Notes under the pieces: generated by a model
Told to the model about the DNA's origin: nothing
Databases searched by the model: none
What the model saw: only the letters and a program-made list of their open reading frames with translations
Translations under genes and position numbers: made by a program
NCBI GenBank assembly: GCA_963971285.1
Contig: OZ020255.1
Span: 8,576,931-8,640,930 of the forward strand
Length of the DNA: 64,000 nucleotides
From: Astropecten irregularis
Taxonomy: Eukaryota > Echinodermata > Asteroidea > Paxillosida > Astropectinidae
Reading direction: 5' to 3'
Shown here: positions 22,101 to 33,433 of the stretch, one piece after another
Layout of the letters: each line of letters begins with the position of its first letter
Numbering within the stretch: position 1 is the stretch's first letter

Positions 22101-24423
22101 AGCAGACGAAAAATAAGCAAATTCATTTAACAATTTATCCTCTCCAAGGAAGCCATGTGCGACTCCTTCTATCTGACGAACGTCCTACCCCAAGACAGCC
22201 AGCAGAACCAGCAGTACTGGCGAGAAGTGGAGACGTACTGCCGGGACCTCGCCGAGAAGTACGAGGAGGTACGAGTGATCACGGGCCCGGTCATCCTACC
22301 CGAGACACCGGCTGGTGCTGAGCAGGGAAAGCGGTTTGTCCAGTACGAGGCAAGTGCCGTAAACCGTCCTTAATAACCCCCTCAAGAACTCATCATATAG
22401 TTTGGTGACAAATACCCAAACAGAAATGTTCACAGATTTAGCTATAACTTTCAGGATATGAAGATGGTGGTGGTAGAAACATATACCGTTTAGTTATTTC
22501 CACATGAAATGCTGTATTTATCCAGAAATTAGTAAAACAACAACAGAAAACAGTCTTGGGGTAAGATCAAAACCATTCTTCGTGTTTTATAAGGGTAATT
22601 GCCGATTCGGGTTTTCGTTATTTTCTCGTGACTTTGATGTCGGATTGAGCTCAAATTTTCACCGGTTTATCATTTCATGTATACGTCGTGTTGGATTAGA
22701 CAAAGTGCGAGTGCTGTTCTGTGACCATTATATCAATCGTGAATACATTTAAACGAACATGTCTTCGTAAATAAAGGTGGCCAGCACAGCAAAGAGGCAT
22801 ACAGAGAAAAATGTCCCACGTGGTTCCAAAGTTTGTTGCAAAGTTTTAGTTTGTATTGAGGGTCCAACCTAAACGATTGAGAATCTAGTAAATCAGGTTG
22901 TTAAGTTTTGCCTCAAAAGCTGAATTCTGTGTTCTTCCGTCGGTACCGGCCTACTAACCATCTTACCGAACGTTACCACAGAAAAACCGACGGTTTTTCG
23001 GTATACATATTGTTTTCAGATGTCAATCTGACGATTTAACAATGTCTTGCTTCAATGAAAAACACAGTCGAAAAATAATTGTATCATAATAATAAATATA
23101 CCTTCCTCAAACTTCGTCACCACCCGCTAAATGTCGAAGTTATAGGCCTAATTGTATATTGACTATCTGTTTTTGATCGAATATTTATCATTTTTCAGGT
23201 TATTGGAGAGAACAATGTCACCGTACCGAGTCACCTCTTCAAAGTCATCGTGGTGGAGAATGCTACCGAGACGTCCAACACCACGGTATTCTCGACCGCG
23301 TTTCTGGTTCCCAACAAGCCGATAAGTACTGGGGAACCGCTTATCAAATTCAAGGCAAGCATTGGGCGTTATTCAATCAGGGCTGATAGTACTGTATAGG
23401 TCTACACAATTGGAAATATTTTTACTTTAACATCTGCACTTTTTAGTAGTTATACGCTACCAAACAGGACACATTTTGTCCTTTTGTAACTTTTGAATCA
23501 ACCACGGGGGAAACTGACCGGATTACGAGTCATTGAAAGGGGGATGAAGGGTAAAATTGGCTGGAACGGAATTCGAACAAGTGACCTCCGGATTTAGTAA
23601 CTTTCAACACAACTGAGGTATTCAGCAATATTATATTGGTGGTTGTTTGTTTTTGTTTTGGGGTTTTAACTTCTTTTTAACTGCGTTTTTTAGAATGGGG
23701 CCTGTCACTCAACATACATGTACTGTTTCTAATAACAAGCAGCCTATTGTGGACATTATACTGAGGATTTTCCCACTCCTTGTTTTACTATGTCGGTAGT
23801 TAAAGGTAGTATCGTACACAGATTTACGTATATAAAAACAGGGTATAAAGATGGTGATTAGAAACATACCGTTGACAGGGGACGGTAAAAACAGTGACGT
23901 GACCACAATTATTTTCTTTTTTTATTTTATCTTTAAACGGATAAAAAAGAGAAAAGACTTTTGAAAAGATCTTTGAATTTGTTCCGAGTAGTCATGCACT
24001 TACCCAGCATTCGTCCACCGGTCCAATTGCCTCATCTCCCGGTCTTCAATCCTGGCCCGTCCCGCTGCTTATTCTCGGTAACTCGTACCGCCGCCTGCAG
24101 TTGCACAAGCTTTGTAAATTGTCTCAAGCGTATGAGTCTCCTTTTGACTCCTTATGAATCTTTGCATGTCCATACAGGTTCCACTGGCCAAACTTGAGGC
24201 GGCCGTCGGAGTCCGTTTCTTGCCGTACCTGGACGGCGCGCCGGTGGGGGATTTCTGCTCTATCGACCCGTGCCGACTGAGCAGCGAGACGGCAGGCATC
24301 ACTTTCACCACCAAGGGAACCGTCCTGTCTGGCGTCCTGTCTTCCCTCGTTGTCTTCATATGGGTTTTCGCCATGTACAAGTGGAAACAGCAAATGGAAA
24401 ATGCCGACAAAGAATTGAACTAG
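19118..24423 (+). CDS. EXOG/ENDOG-like DNA nuclease paralogue with two membrane anchors, 6 exons
   Basis: Exons are 19118-19298, 19961-20113, 21046-21188, 22149-22349, 23199-23354 and 24178-24423, giving 359 residues in one frame. The first four introns match EXOG in position and phase (1, 1, 0, 0); a fifth is added in the last part. The nuclease core has DRGH at 145-148, Asn170 in FYLTNVLPQ and Glu187, so it should be catalytically competent. Differences from EXOG: an acidic N-terminus followed by a hydrophobic segment at about 10-32, a second hydrophobic segment at about 327-346 replacing the EXOG tail, and four N-X-T sequons (Asn38, 232, 247, 253). This suggests a membrane-tethered nuclease facing the lumen or the outside rather than a mitochondrial one, which is inference. 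Introns 4 and 5 use GC donors (22350, 23355). AATAAA at 24907-24912 could serve polyadenylation. Start chosen as the first ATG ahead of the hydrophobic segment. Confidence 0.9.
20120..20150. repeat. AAC microsatellite
   Basis: About nine AAC/CAA units lie a few bases after the exon 2 donor (20114) of the EXOG-like gene. Confidence 0.85.
20163..20318. mobile_element. Short element with GGGCGATTCACAAT-like inverted ends
   Basis: The segment begins GGCGATTCACAATAATCTAT and ends ATTGTTAATCGCC, complementary ends about 155 bp apart. Two TTGGCCAATC/GATTGGCC words inside also pair. It lies in intron 2 of the EXOG-like gene. Confidence 0.55.
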
Positions 24424-26142
24424 GAGGACTCACATTCAGTGTCTGATGAACCAGTTTCGTGTAAAGCTAAACAAACAAGCCTACTTTTGTTTAAAACAAA
24501 AAAAGGCCCTACCCGAAATTGAGCTCAAGAAATTACGATACTTTTAAAAATATGACTGAAGCATCCGACTATTTTTGGTCCTCGTGCACATGACGTCATT
24601 TCAGTAGGGCGCCATCTATTGTTGAAAACACCGGTTGTGGGTTTTTGTTGAAGTTCGAACTCCTATTCTTTGTTCAAAACATTTTGTATATACTTTGAAG
24701 CCGTAGTCAAAATTAAAAAGCCAAAGATGAATGAGCGAATTGCAACTGAAGCCACAGCCGGAACAAGAGCCGAAGCAAAAGCCAAAGTTTCAAAAATGCT
24801 CACGGCTTTATTTGCACTCTGAGATGGCCGCCTGGCAGGTGACACCATTACTATTGCGCCGGCAATGTATGATGTTATGATTGATGATAGTTGTATCCTT
24901 ATGTTAATAAAACCAACGCACGTGTGAGAGTGAAGTTGATTGGTCTTAGCCAAGTGCACACCTGCCCAATGAGAATTCATGCTTTCTAGTAATACGTTCT
25001 GATTGGTCAATAAAATTGGTCACGTGGACTTGCATTAATTGCCTAACTATATTTCGATCTTAAGAAAACCAATTATTTTGAGGAAAACTACTGGTACCTA
25101 CATTGAAAGAAGTTTGCTAATTATTTTGGTGAATTAAGGCAAGTTGTTGAAGGTTTAGAATAATTATGCGAAGAAATATGAAATTCATAATCTCAAGGAT
25201 GTAAAAAGCGCCCTCTATCGTTTCAAGCAACCATAACAAGAAACCCGAAAACCTGAAATAAAAATCTTCTATTCCGCTTGTTCTGTGCATTTACTTGTTG
25301 CCAAAGCTATCAATGGGGGCTAATATGCAATCACACTTGTGAAAATTTTGCTTGCTCACACAGCCGAGTGTTTTTATTTTAAATTGTTTCATAACCAATT
25401 CATTTGACTCAATGTTGTGATATTAATTCTATTACCTTGTTTTCAATTAAATTAAACCAGGGGTCGATTTCACGAAGCCCTAGGATCGATCGTAACTCGG
25501 GTTGTGAAGGATAATCCATCGTATCCTACGCAGGGGCTGCAATTGCATCATAAGATTGATAGTAATTATAGTGATAATACGATGAGTTTTTTTTTAAATC
25601 AACCCCAGTCTATTGTCTAATTACATTAAATCATTACAGGTATTAACTGCTGCAAGCTGCCCATCAGCCAAAGTAATGACCTGAAATTTATAATCAAATC
25701 ATGCTTGGAGTTAGGAGGGTATGACGTTTCGATCCTAGCAGGGTCTTTCTCAAATTAAATCATTGATGATTGCGGCCAGTCTAATAAAAATAAATAATAA
25801 TTGGGGACCGTGCACCTGCTAAAATGTGTTGCGTACATTGTGGCAGTTATTTACGAGGTATGGATTTTGTGCGTAGGGTTGTTTGTTAGGCGCTCCTTAG
25901 GTTATATTAAATGCATTCACAAAATCAATGAATGACCCACGTTCATTAATTTACGATTCAGTGCACAAACAATAAAAACGAACATCCTTGGTCTTTGTAC
26001 AACTACGGGCACTCTTAGCACCAGAAAAAGAGGGCGCCCTCCAGCCGCGTGTACACATATCACTGGTACACGGCAGCCGATGCTAATTTACTTCCATAAT
26101 TACTAATGCTGTGCGCTGAGTACCAGTATCATAGAGGCAAAA
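24424..26142. other. Intergenic region between the EXOG-like gene and SARNP
   Basis: Contains the likely 3' UTR of the nuclease gene, a foldback element with GGGGTCGATTTCACGAAGCCC-type ends at about 25459-25612, and a minus-strand hammerhead-like repeat at about 25712-25760. No coding sequence is recognised. The SARNP promoter should lie just upstream of 26143, and no motif could be assigned to it. Confidence 0.55.
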
Positions 26143-29100
26143 ATGGCTGAGGGAATGGATCTTAAAAAGCTGAAGGTAAACTTAGGTTTTGGGTGGTTTA
26201 TCAAACATCTGGTGTGTTACATTTAATAAGATCTTTGTGACAGGAATGTTGATGGCTTAATCGTGAAAAGATTGAATGCCAGTGCGTTTCGTAAGAGTAG
26301 ATTTGTTGGGGATTGTGGGTTAACGGGTCCTAAAACTATAAAGGAAAGGAAACTACTATTTGAAAAGTAACTTACCTACATATACTTTGTTGGTCTCCTC
26401 CTCTATATTACCAAGCTTAAATTTTTGGAAAGAGGGCAGGGCTTTGATTTTTGAGGGAAATTATGGGGTAAAAACGGTAACCAAGATTGTAACATTTCAC
26501 CGCCGCACGGACGGCCGCAGACGAGAATAGTCTGGTTTCCACTCTGACATTTTGAGGACTCTTGGTCTGTTGGGTCTGGGCACTAGACTAACCAGACCAG
26601 ACAAAATGGCCTCACGCGATCAGACGGTCTGTTTTAATGTTTACAAGAAGCGCGTAAGAAAATTGAATTTTAACCCTGAAAAGTTAAACAAATTTCTTCA
26701 ATGTAGGCTTTTAAGGTCCCAGGAACATTTGCTGAAAGTCAAAAGTATCATTTTTGAGGAGTAGAAGTTAGTTCAGAGCCAAAAAAATCAATGTGTTTCG
26801 GGATCCCGTTAACCCACAATCGCCGATTTGTTGGTGTGAATAGATTCAACGATTGAAATTGTACAGGCAGTCGCCTTGACCAGTTACGATATGGACAATA
26901 CATGTAGTACAGCGTCTTTTATTAAGTTTTGAGACTGGTTTCCCAATGGAAAAATAAATGGGGATTGTAGCTTTACGGGTCCTAAAACTATAAAGGAAAG
27001 GAAACTTCTTTTTGAAAAGTAACTTACCTACATATACTTTGTTGGTCTTCTCCTCTATATTACCAAGGTTAATTTTTTGGAAAGAGGGCAGGGCTTTGAT
27101 TTTTGAGGGAAATTATGGGGTAAAAACGGTAACCAAGATTGTAACATTTCACCGCTGCACGGACGGCCGCACAAGAGAATAGTCTGGTTTCCACTCTGAC
27201 ATTTTGAGGACTCTTGATATGTTGGGTCTGGGCACTAGACTTACCAGACCAGACAAAATGGCCTCACGCGATCAGACGGCCTGTTTTAAAGTTTACAAGA
27301 AGTGCGTAAGAAAATTGAATTTTAACCCTGAAATGTTTAACAAATTTCTTCAATGTAGGCTTTTAAGGACCCAGGAACATTTGCTGGAAGTCAAAAGTAT
27401 CATTTTTGAGGAGTAGAAGTTAGTTCAGAGCCAAAAAAATCAATGTGTTTTGGGATCCCGTTAACCCACAATCGCCAAATAAATTAAGTCCAAAAAATGG
27501 CAAAAGACTTTCGTAAGCTATCATCCAAGGCAAAATTAAATTCCAAGTAATTGGCAAAATAAATTCTGCAATCTGACAAAGAAAAACATGCCAAAAGTAA
27601 GAAGACAATAGGCCTAGTTGAAGCTAAAAAATAAATTGATAAAATGTTTGGAAAATTTATATGAAATAATTATTGAATAAATCACAAGGGAAACTGTATT
27701 GATTGGAGTCATTGAAAAATGAACATGATATAAAGTTGACTTTGATAGTGCATTAGTGGGGTTTGAACCTGGGACCTGCAGAATACCGTACCAGTGCTTT
27801 ACCAACTGAGCTAACCAATGTTTTGTTGACAGTGTCTCAAATAGTCAACTGAAATAATGTTAAATATAAAGGAATGATTATGTAACTTCGGTTTGTTTGT
27901 CCGTCTGTGTGATTGACTAGATTGCTGATTTGAAGAAGGAGTTGACATCTCGTGGTCTGGCCTTGAAGGGCAACAAGCAAGATCTGGTCGACAGACTCTC
28001 GCAGTACCTCGAAGAAAACGGTAAGAAGATTCAGCAATGCAAAAAAACATCAGTCGTTAGAAAAAAATCAACATCTTTAAGCCTTACAACGAGTCTAACG
28101 TTAGTTCTGTATTTGGCCCTGTCACAAATGGGCAATTCCAGCGTAACGGACATGACAATTACACAGTTTTTGCCTTATTCAGAGGGTCATAAAGTAGGAT
28201 TGGCAGTTTGCAAACAATTTTAATTAGGCTTATCAGACACATTTAACTATCAGTGACATATGTAGTAAATTTTATGTAATTTCATTGAACAGTTGTAGAG
28301 AAAATGCACTTCTTGTGACCGTAACGGACATGACACTAAGTTGTCATGTCCGTTACGGTCACAAGAAGTGCATTTTCTCTACAACTGTTCAATGAAATTA
28401 CATAAAATTTACTACATATGTCACTGATAGTTAAATGTGTCTGATAAGCCTAATTAAAATTGTTTGCAAACTGCCAATCCTACTTTATGACCCTCTGAAT
28501 AAGGCAAAAACTGTGTAATTGTCATGTCCGTTACGCTGGAATTGCCCAAATGCAACAGATAACAGTGTCTTGAATGCTTAGAGTTAGGAGGGCCCGACGC
28601 GTTTCGATCCTGGCTGTAGCAGGATCTTTCTCAAAAGCTAAAAGTGTCTTCATTCTGACGAAACAAATTTAGGCTGCATCCGAATCTGTAGTCTAGAGCT
28701 AGGTCTAGGTCTTTACTCCATTGGAAATACACGGAGACACCAAGACAACAGACCTAGCCGTAGCTCTAGAAGCCCGTTTCAGACAAGGCCTCAACTACGT
28801 TTAAAAGGCTTTTTGTCTAAATTGTTTCTGTATTCCTTCCTTAATTTTTGCCTGCCCTGCCTGTAACGCCATCAGGCGAGGAGGGTATGCCTTTGGGTCA
28901 GAACCCTAAGACCCTCGAGGAGCCACTAAAACAATCTGGAGGTTTGTCCTAGAAATAAATTGCTGCTAGTTTTTGCTTTGTTTCTGCTGCTGCTGTAGGG
29001 ATTTAGACTAGATTGCCATTTTGGGGTCGTTTGTAAGCTGTATTAACCCTAACCCCACCTGTAGGCCTGTACCACAGTTAACCACACATAGATAGGTTTT

Positions 29101-32100
29101 TCTGTGGTAAACATGGTATCCTGCATACCACAATACACAAGAGTGTGGTACTGTGGTTTGTGTGGTAATGCTTGGTTTGTGATCCAGTCCCCCTGTGGAG
29201 ACTTCGGTAATGTGTGGTAACTGGTAAGCAGCTCTTGTTTGGAAATGTGTGGTAAGCAGCTCTTGTCTTGTGTGGTAAAAGGTTAGGGATCTGAATCGGC
29301 CAAAGATCTGCCCCCTCAGGTTTTTGGAATTTGAAAAATATAGGACATGGGATTGTCGATTCCCATCGTTGACAGAGGCAGTTCCCTTGGTGTTTCAGGA
29401 ATGCCTTGGTGGCTCTCCAAATATGGACACAAGGGTAAAAGAAACCATCGCTAAGCGGAAAATCGAACGCTACTTTGCGTAGTAATTTTCCGTTAAGTGG
29501 TGGATTTGGGCTTTAGTGATGAATGTAAAGCGTTAGTGAAATCGGCCCCAAGTCTCTCACTGAGGTGCCAATTGCTATGAGAAAATTGCCTTTCCCCTTC
29601 ATTTGTATACATGAACATTAAATCTTCAATAATCCTTTAGAGAAAATGATGAAAAATATTAGTGCTTGTAAGACGCTGTGCCTGGGTTGCGGTTTTTAAA
29701 TGGTTTTTGCACATAAATGGTGGTGGAGCATAGTTAGACATACTAGAGTGAAAAAAAAAGGATAATAGATATCAGTGATGACTTGGGTTACCGGTAGTAA
29801 CTCCCCAATATTCTGTAATTCATTGTTTTTCTTCTGTTACAGATGAGTCGGTTCTTGACAATGGCACCGAGCCCTCCGATGCAATATTAACACCCGAGGG
29901 TCAGTACCTTGAGATAAAGTATACCATTTCAGCTGCAGAAGTCCAGGACCCAGACTCGAGGAAGTCAGGGTCCCAGATTTGCTGTGCAGTTAGTGCTATA
30001 AATGGCACGGACACCAGACTATTTTGTGTTGTAATTTATGAGGCCAAGTACAAATCTCTGGTTGACGCTACAAATATTATCAAAGTCTATTGGAAAACAC
30101 ATGTGGTCACTACATAGATGTCTGTGTTTACACTTGAAGCTTGCAGCCTAACCAATGATTTCGGACACAACCTTCAAGACTACAAAATTATAAATTTGTC
30201 CTTTTGATTTTTTTTTTAATCAACAGCTGAGGAAGAAGGTGATCTTTTAGCTCAAGAGGTAAATATTCTCTTCTAATGTCGTAAAAGTTTCATTTCCATC
30301 ATAACCTGCCTCGAGTTTTGTCACATTTTTAAAGTACATGTAACTGTCCTCTAGACCGATTACGTCATATACTGGTATGGAATTTGGTTCAAGAATGTGT
30401 AGGGCCCTTAAGCAGTTGTAAGGAGTTATACTTTCACTGGGAAATTTGAATAGGGCAACAGGATTGGAACAAGATTACAACCTTAACCCTCACCCTCTGC
30501 AGCTATCACTAAAGACAAGAGCTGTTTACCACACATTACTAGAGTCTGCACAGGGGGACTAGATCATAAATCATTCATTACCACAAATACCACACTGTGG
30601 TTTATTGTGGTATTCAGGATACCAAGCTTACCACAGGTAAAACCATGTGTGGTGAATTGTGGTATGGAGGGAGTTGGGTTAGGGTTAATTGTTGGTCTTT
30701 CACATTCCACCATCTTTGTGTATGTGACGAACTCCTTAGAAGGAGCCATTGACCTGATTGGACTTGAACCCGAGCCCAACTGGATTCACTTTTCATCTCG
30801 TTATTATCTTATCATCAAGGATGAGCCAAGCCTGCTTGACGATGAGGAGGATGAACCGCCCATAGCAACTGTAACCAAGGTTACATCCCCCGTGGTCCTG
30901 CAGCGGCAGACGATCATTCCTGCGCAAGACTCCAAGCCCGCAGAGGCTGAGGCGGGAGCGCAGAAAATAGCCATTGCTACTGTGGCTGCCCCAGCAGCCC
31001 TGACCGCTGCACAGGTAAAGAACCAGATAGTCCCTGTCTATTGCACAGTTGGCAGGAGTCCAACAGTGCAATAGGTGCTTAGTCAATAGTCAAAGTACAT
31101 TTAAACAACCGAATGGTCATTGCATGTTGCTCTGTTGGCAGGAGTCCAACAGTGCACTAGACACCTATGCAATAGTCAAAATAATGCATGTTAACCAAAC
31201 ATTCACTGCCTATCACACTGTTGGCAGGAATCCAACAGTGCACTAGGCACCTATGCAATAGTCTATTTTAAAGTACATGCAAACAACAAGACAGTCATTG
31301 CCTATTGAACTGTTGGCAGTAGTCCAACAGTGCACTAGGCACCTATGCAATAGTCAAAATACACATAAACAATCGAACAGTCATTGCCTATTGTACAGTT
31401 TGGAGTAATCCAACAGTGCAATAGGCAACTATTCAATAGTCACAGTACATATTGTTAACGACCAAGCATTCACTGCCTATCGCACTGTTGGCAGGAGTCC
31501 AACAGTGTGATGGGCACTTGGTCAAATGTCATAGTTCCGGTTTTATAAAACATTAATGCTCAAGACAGGTCTCTTCATTATTTTTCATATTCATGAGAAG
31601 AGATCTTCTATTCTTGGTCTCATGGTAAACCTCTTGTACTATTGTCCCACGATCAAAATCTTGGCACCTCCTGAATTGATTATTCTATTACTGATCAAAT
31701 TTCTTGTATTCAGAAAAAGGCGTTAAGAGCAGAGAGATTCAACACACCACTGACAGAGGATGCCAAGAAACAAGCCCGATTAGAAAAGTAAGTGACAGTC
31801 ATGAATATGCATTGGTTATGTGTAGACCAATGTGTAGTCTCAAATAACAAAGTATATGAATATTCATATTACTGTAAACCAATGGAAAGTAACTTACAAT
31901 CTGACACCAGTCATGAATATGCATTAACAAGCTTAATACTCTACTGCCATTGGGCAGTCATAATGTATGCAATTCAATAGCCAGTGAAAATTCTTGAATA
32001 ACTAAGTACCAATGAATATGCATGATTACTTTATGACTAATGAGAAGTAACCGTGCCAATTTCTCACTTGAAAGGTTTGGAGGCAAGCCAGCAGCAACAG

Positions 32101-33433
32101 CAACAGTTTCTGCAGGAACTGTGCCCAAGACGCAAGCAAAAGCAGAACCCACGGTAAGTCAATTAATTAAACCCTTTAGCCTACCTAACCCCACAGTCTG
32201 TCCTAGTACTGAGACAGTTTGAAAGTTTGATCTCAGCTGTATCTCAACATGAGGTTTTCTTTTCTTTGATACAGTCTGAAGCTTTGGAGAAACTGAAGAA
32301 GAGATCGGAGAGGTTCGGCACTGCCGTTTCACCAGTTGTCAAAAAGGTCAGTTCTATGTAAAGTGTTGCAAGTTCTGCATTAGAATTATCAAGTGATATG
32401 TGCCAGTCACAAACACAAAACCTTGTCTTCTGCATAATAGGTATAAAGATTATAAAACGTAACCTGGAGCTTCATGTTTTTTCTCAGCAAGTAAGCTGAA
32501 GGGATTGATTTAACCACTTGCAATTGCAGTAGAACGCCGCTTTAACGAACGCGCCAGGATGCACAGAAATTGTTCGTTATAATGGTCGTTCGTTATAGTG
32601 AACAATGTTCAGCATGCGTATACATTGTACATTAAAAAATTGGGAGCTAAGGATGATGTTCGGTATTGCCAAATAATTGGTATAGTGGTGTCCGTTACAG
32701 TGGCATTCCACTGTACATGGCTTCTGACAGATACCTTTATGGTTGGGTGACCACATTGCAAATTTTGTTAATTTTATAATGATGGTTTATGTGTTTTTTA
32801 ACCAAACAGACAGAGGAAATGGACAGACTAATGAAGAGAAAGAAGCGATTCGGTGTGATAACCAACACAAGTTCAGTGACCACAACAGCCATCAAGAGAA
32901 CATCAGTAGCTGGTGATGATGCAGAGGTACATCAGCTAATTTACAATTTGATATCAGCTTATATACAAGTTGATATCAGCTAATTAACAAGTTGATATCA
33001 GCTTATTAACAAGTTGATATCAGCTAAATTACAAGTTGATATCAGCTAATTTACAAGTTGATATTAGCTAATTTACAAGTTGATATCAGCTAATTTACAA
33101 TATATCAACTTATACAAGTTGATATCAGCTAATTTACCTGTTTGTATCAACTAATATGAAAGTTGATACACCCACAAGTTTATCAGTTTACACGATATCG
33201 TTGAAATGACAAACTTGAATAAATAACACCTGCTACAAGAAATGTGTTCATCCATTTCAAAAATCATCAATACTCCACTAATATTCCTGTATTCATGACT
33301 TGTGTCATGTTGAATTTTGTGAGACAACTGTATTGTTGTTTTTGTTTGTCAACTGATGAATGTTTTAAATTTCTTTGCTTTTGCACAGGACAAGAAGAAG
33401 AAACGTGCAGAAAGATTTGGTTTGACGGCGTAA
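26143..33433 (+). CDS. SARNP: SAP domain-containing ribonucleoprotein, 10 exons
   Basis: Exons are 26143-26175, 27921-28020, 29843-29899, 30227-30258, 30820-31014, 31714-31787, 32075-32153, 32275-32346, 32810-32926 and 33389-33433; all join in frame to 267 residues (human SARNP has 210). Residues about 7-44 form the SAP DNA-binding motif (LKKLK, then DLKKELTSRGL and KQDLVDRLSQYLEE). Downstream are acidic stretches and several short basic motifs of the RAERFG type (near 145, 164, 200, 223 and at the end, KRAERFGLTA), which characterise SARNP/CIP29/yeast Tho1. In that family the protein binds DDX39B/UAP56 and ALYREF in mRNA export. The extra length comes mainly from exon 5 (residues 75-139), rich in Ala, Val, Pro and Thr. 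A possible AATAAA lies at 34275-34280. The ATG at 26143 is the first in-frame start next to a good donor. Confidence 0.93.
26308..26824. mobile_element. 517-bp non-autonomous DNA transposon, copy 1
   Basis: Terminal inverted repeats GGGGATTGTGGGTTAACGGG and its near-complement ending ACCCACAATCGCC are flanked by a perfect 8-bp target duplication GATTTGTT (26300-26307 and 26825-26832). A small open frame (26552-26764, 70 aa) is present in both copies but is not a recognisable transposase. Eight-base duplications are typical of hAT and P superfamilies. It lies in SARNP intron 1. Confidence 0.9.
26960..27476. mobile_element. 517-bp non-autonomous DNA transposon, copy 2
   Basis: Same element, same length and orientation as the copy at 26308, flanked by a different perfect 8-bp duplication AAATAAAT (26952-26959 and 27477-27484). 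The distinct duplications show two independent insertions, not a tandem duplication. The shared 70-residue open frame differs by several substitutions. Confidence 0.9.
27680..27850 (-). repeat. tRNA-derived SINE A, diverged
   Basis: Minus-strand copy recognisable by CACAAGGGAAACTG, GTCATTGAAAAATGAAC, a T-arm-like GGGGTTTGAACC and ACCAACTGAGCTAACCA. It is more diverged than the copies at 4288 and 48260. It lies in SARNP intron 1. Confidence 0.7.
28130..28547. mobile_element. Perfect foldback element, 206-bp arms
   Basis: Arms 28130-28335 and 28342-28547 appear to be exact complements around a 6-nt loop. Each arm is itself bounded by a direct copy of GTAACGGACATGACA (near its outer and inner ends). 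AAAT lies immediately on both sides and may be a target duplication. Located in SARNP intron 2, so the pre-mRNA would contain a very long duplex. Confidence 0.92.
29041..29290. mobile_element. Telomere-ended repeat, copy 3
   Basis: Starts TTAACCCTAACCCC and ends GGTTAGGG with the GTGGTAATGTGTGGTAAGCAGCTC interior seen at 12475 and 13758. It lies in SARNP intron 2. Confidence 0.65.
30481..30690. mobile_element. Telomere-ended repeat, copy 4
   Basis: Starts CTTAACCCTCACCCTCTGC and ends GGGTTAGGGTTAA, with the same CCACACATTAC and GTGGTATTCAGG interior as the other copies. It ends 130 bp before SARNP exon 5. Confidence 0.65.
31032..31520. repeat. Six tandem ~86-92-bp units, each with a hairpin
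   Basis: The core GTTGGCAGGAGTCCAACAGTGC recurs at about 31048, 31134, 31220, 31312, 31398 and 31487. Each core sits in a larger inverted repeat (CTATTGCACTGTTGG against CCAACAGTGCAATAG) with a 7-nt loop. It begins immediately after the SARNP exon 5 donor. Confidence 0.85.
32936..33150. repeat. ~22-bp minisatellite in SARNP intron 9
   Basis: About ten copies of a unit like ACAAGTTGATATCAGCTAATT with small variations, beginning shortly after the exon 9 donor. Confidence 0.85.

Noticed and set aside
26552-27416. A duplicated 70-residue gene in SARNP intron 1
   Set aside because: Both copies lie inside transposons with inverted ends and target duplications; the frame is not a recognisable protein.
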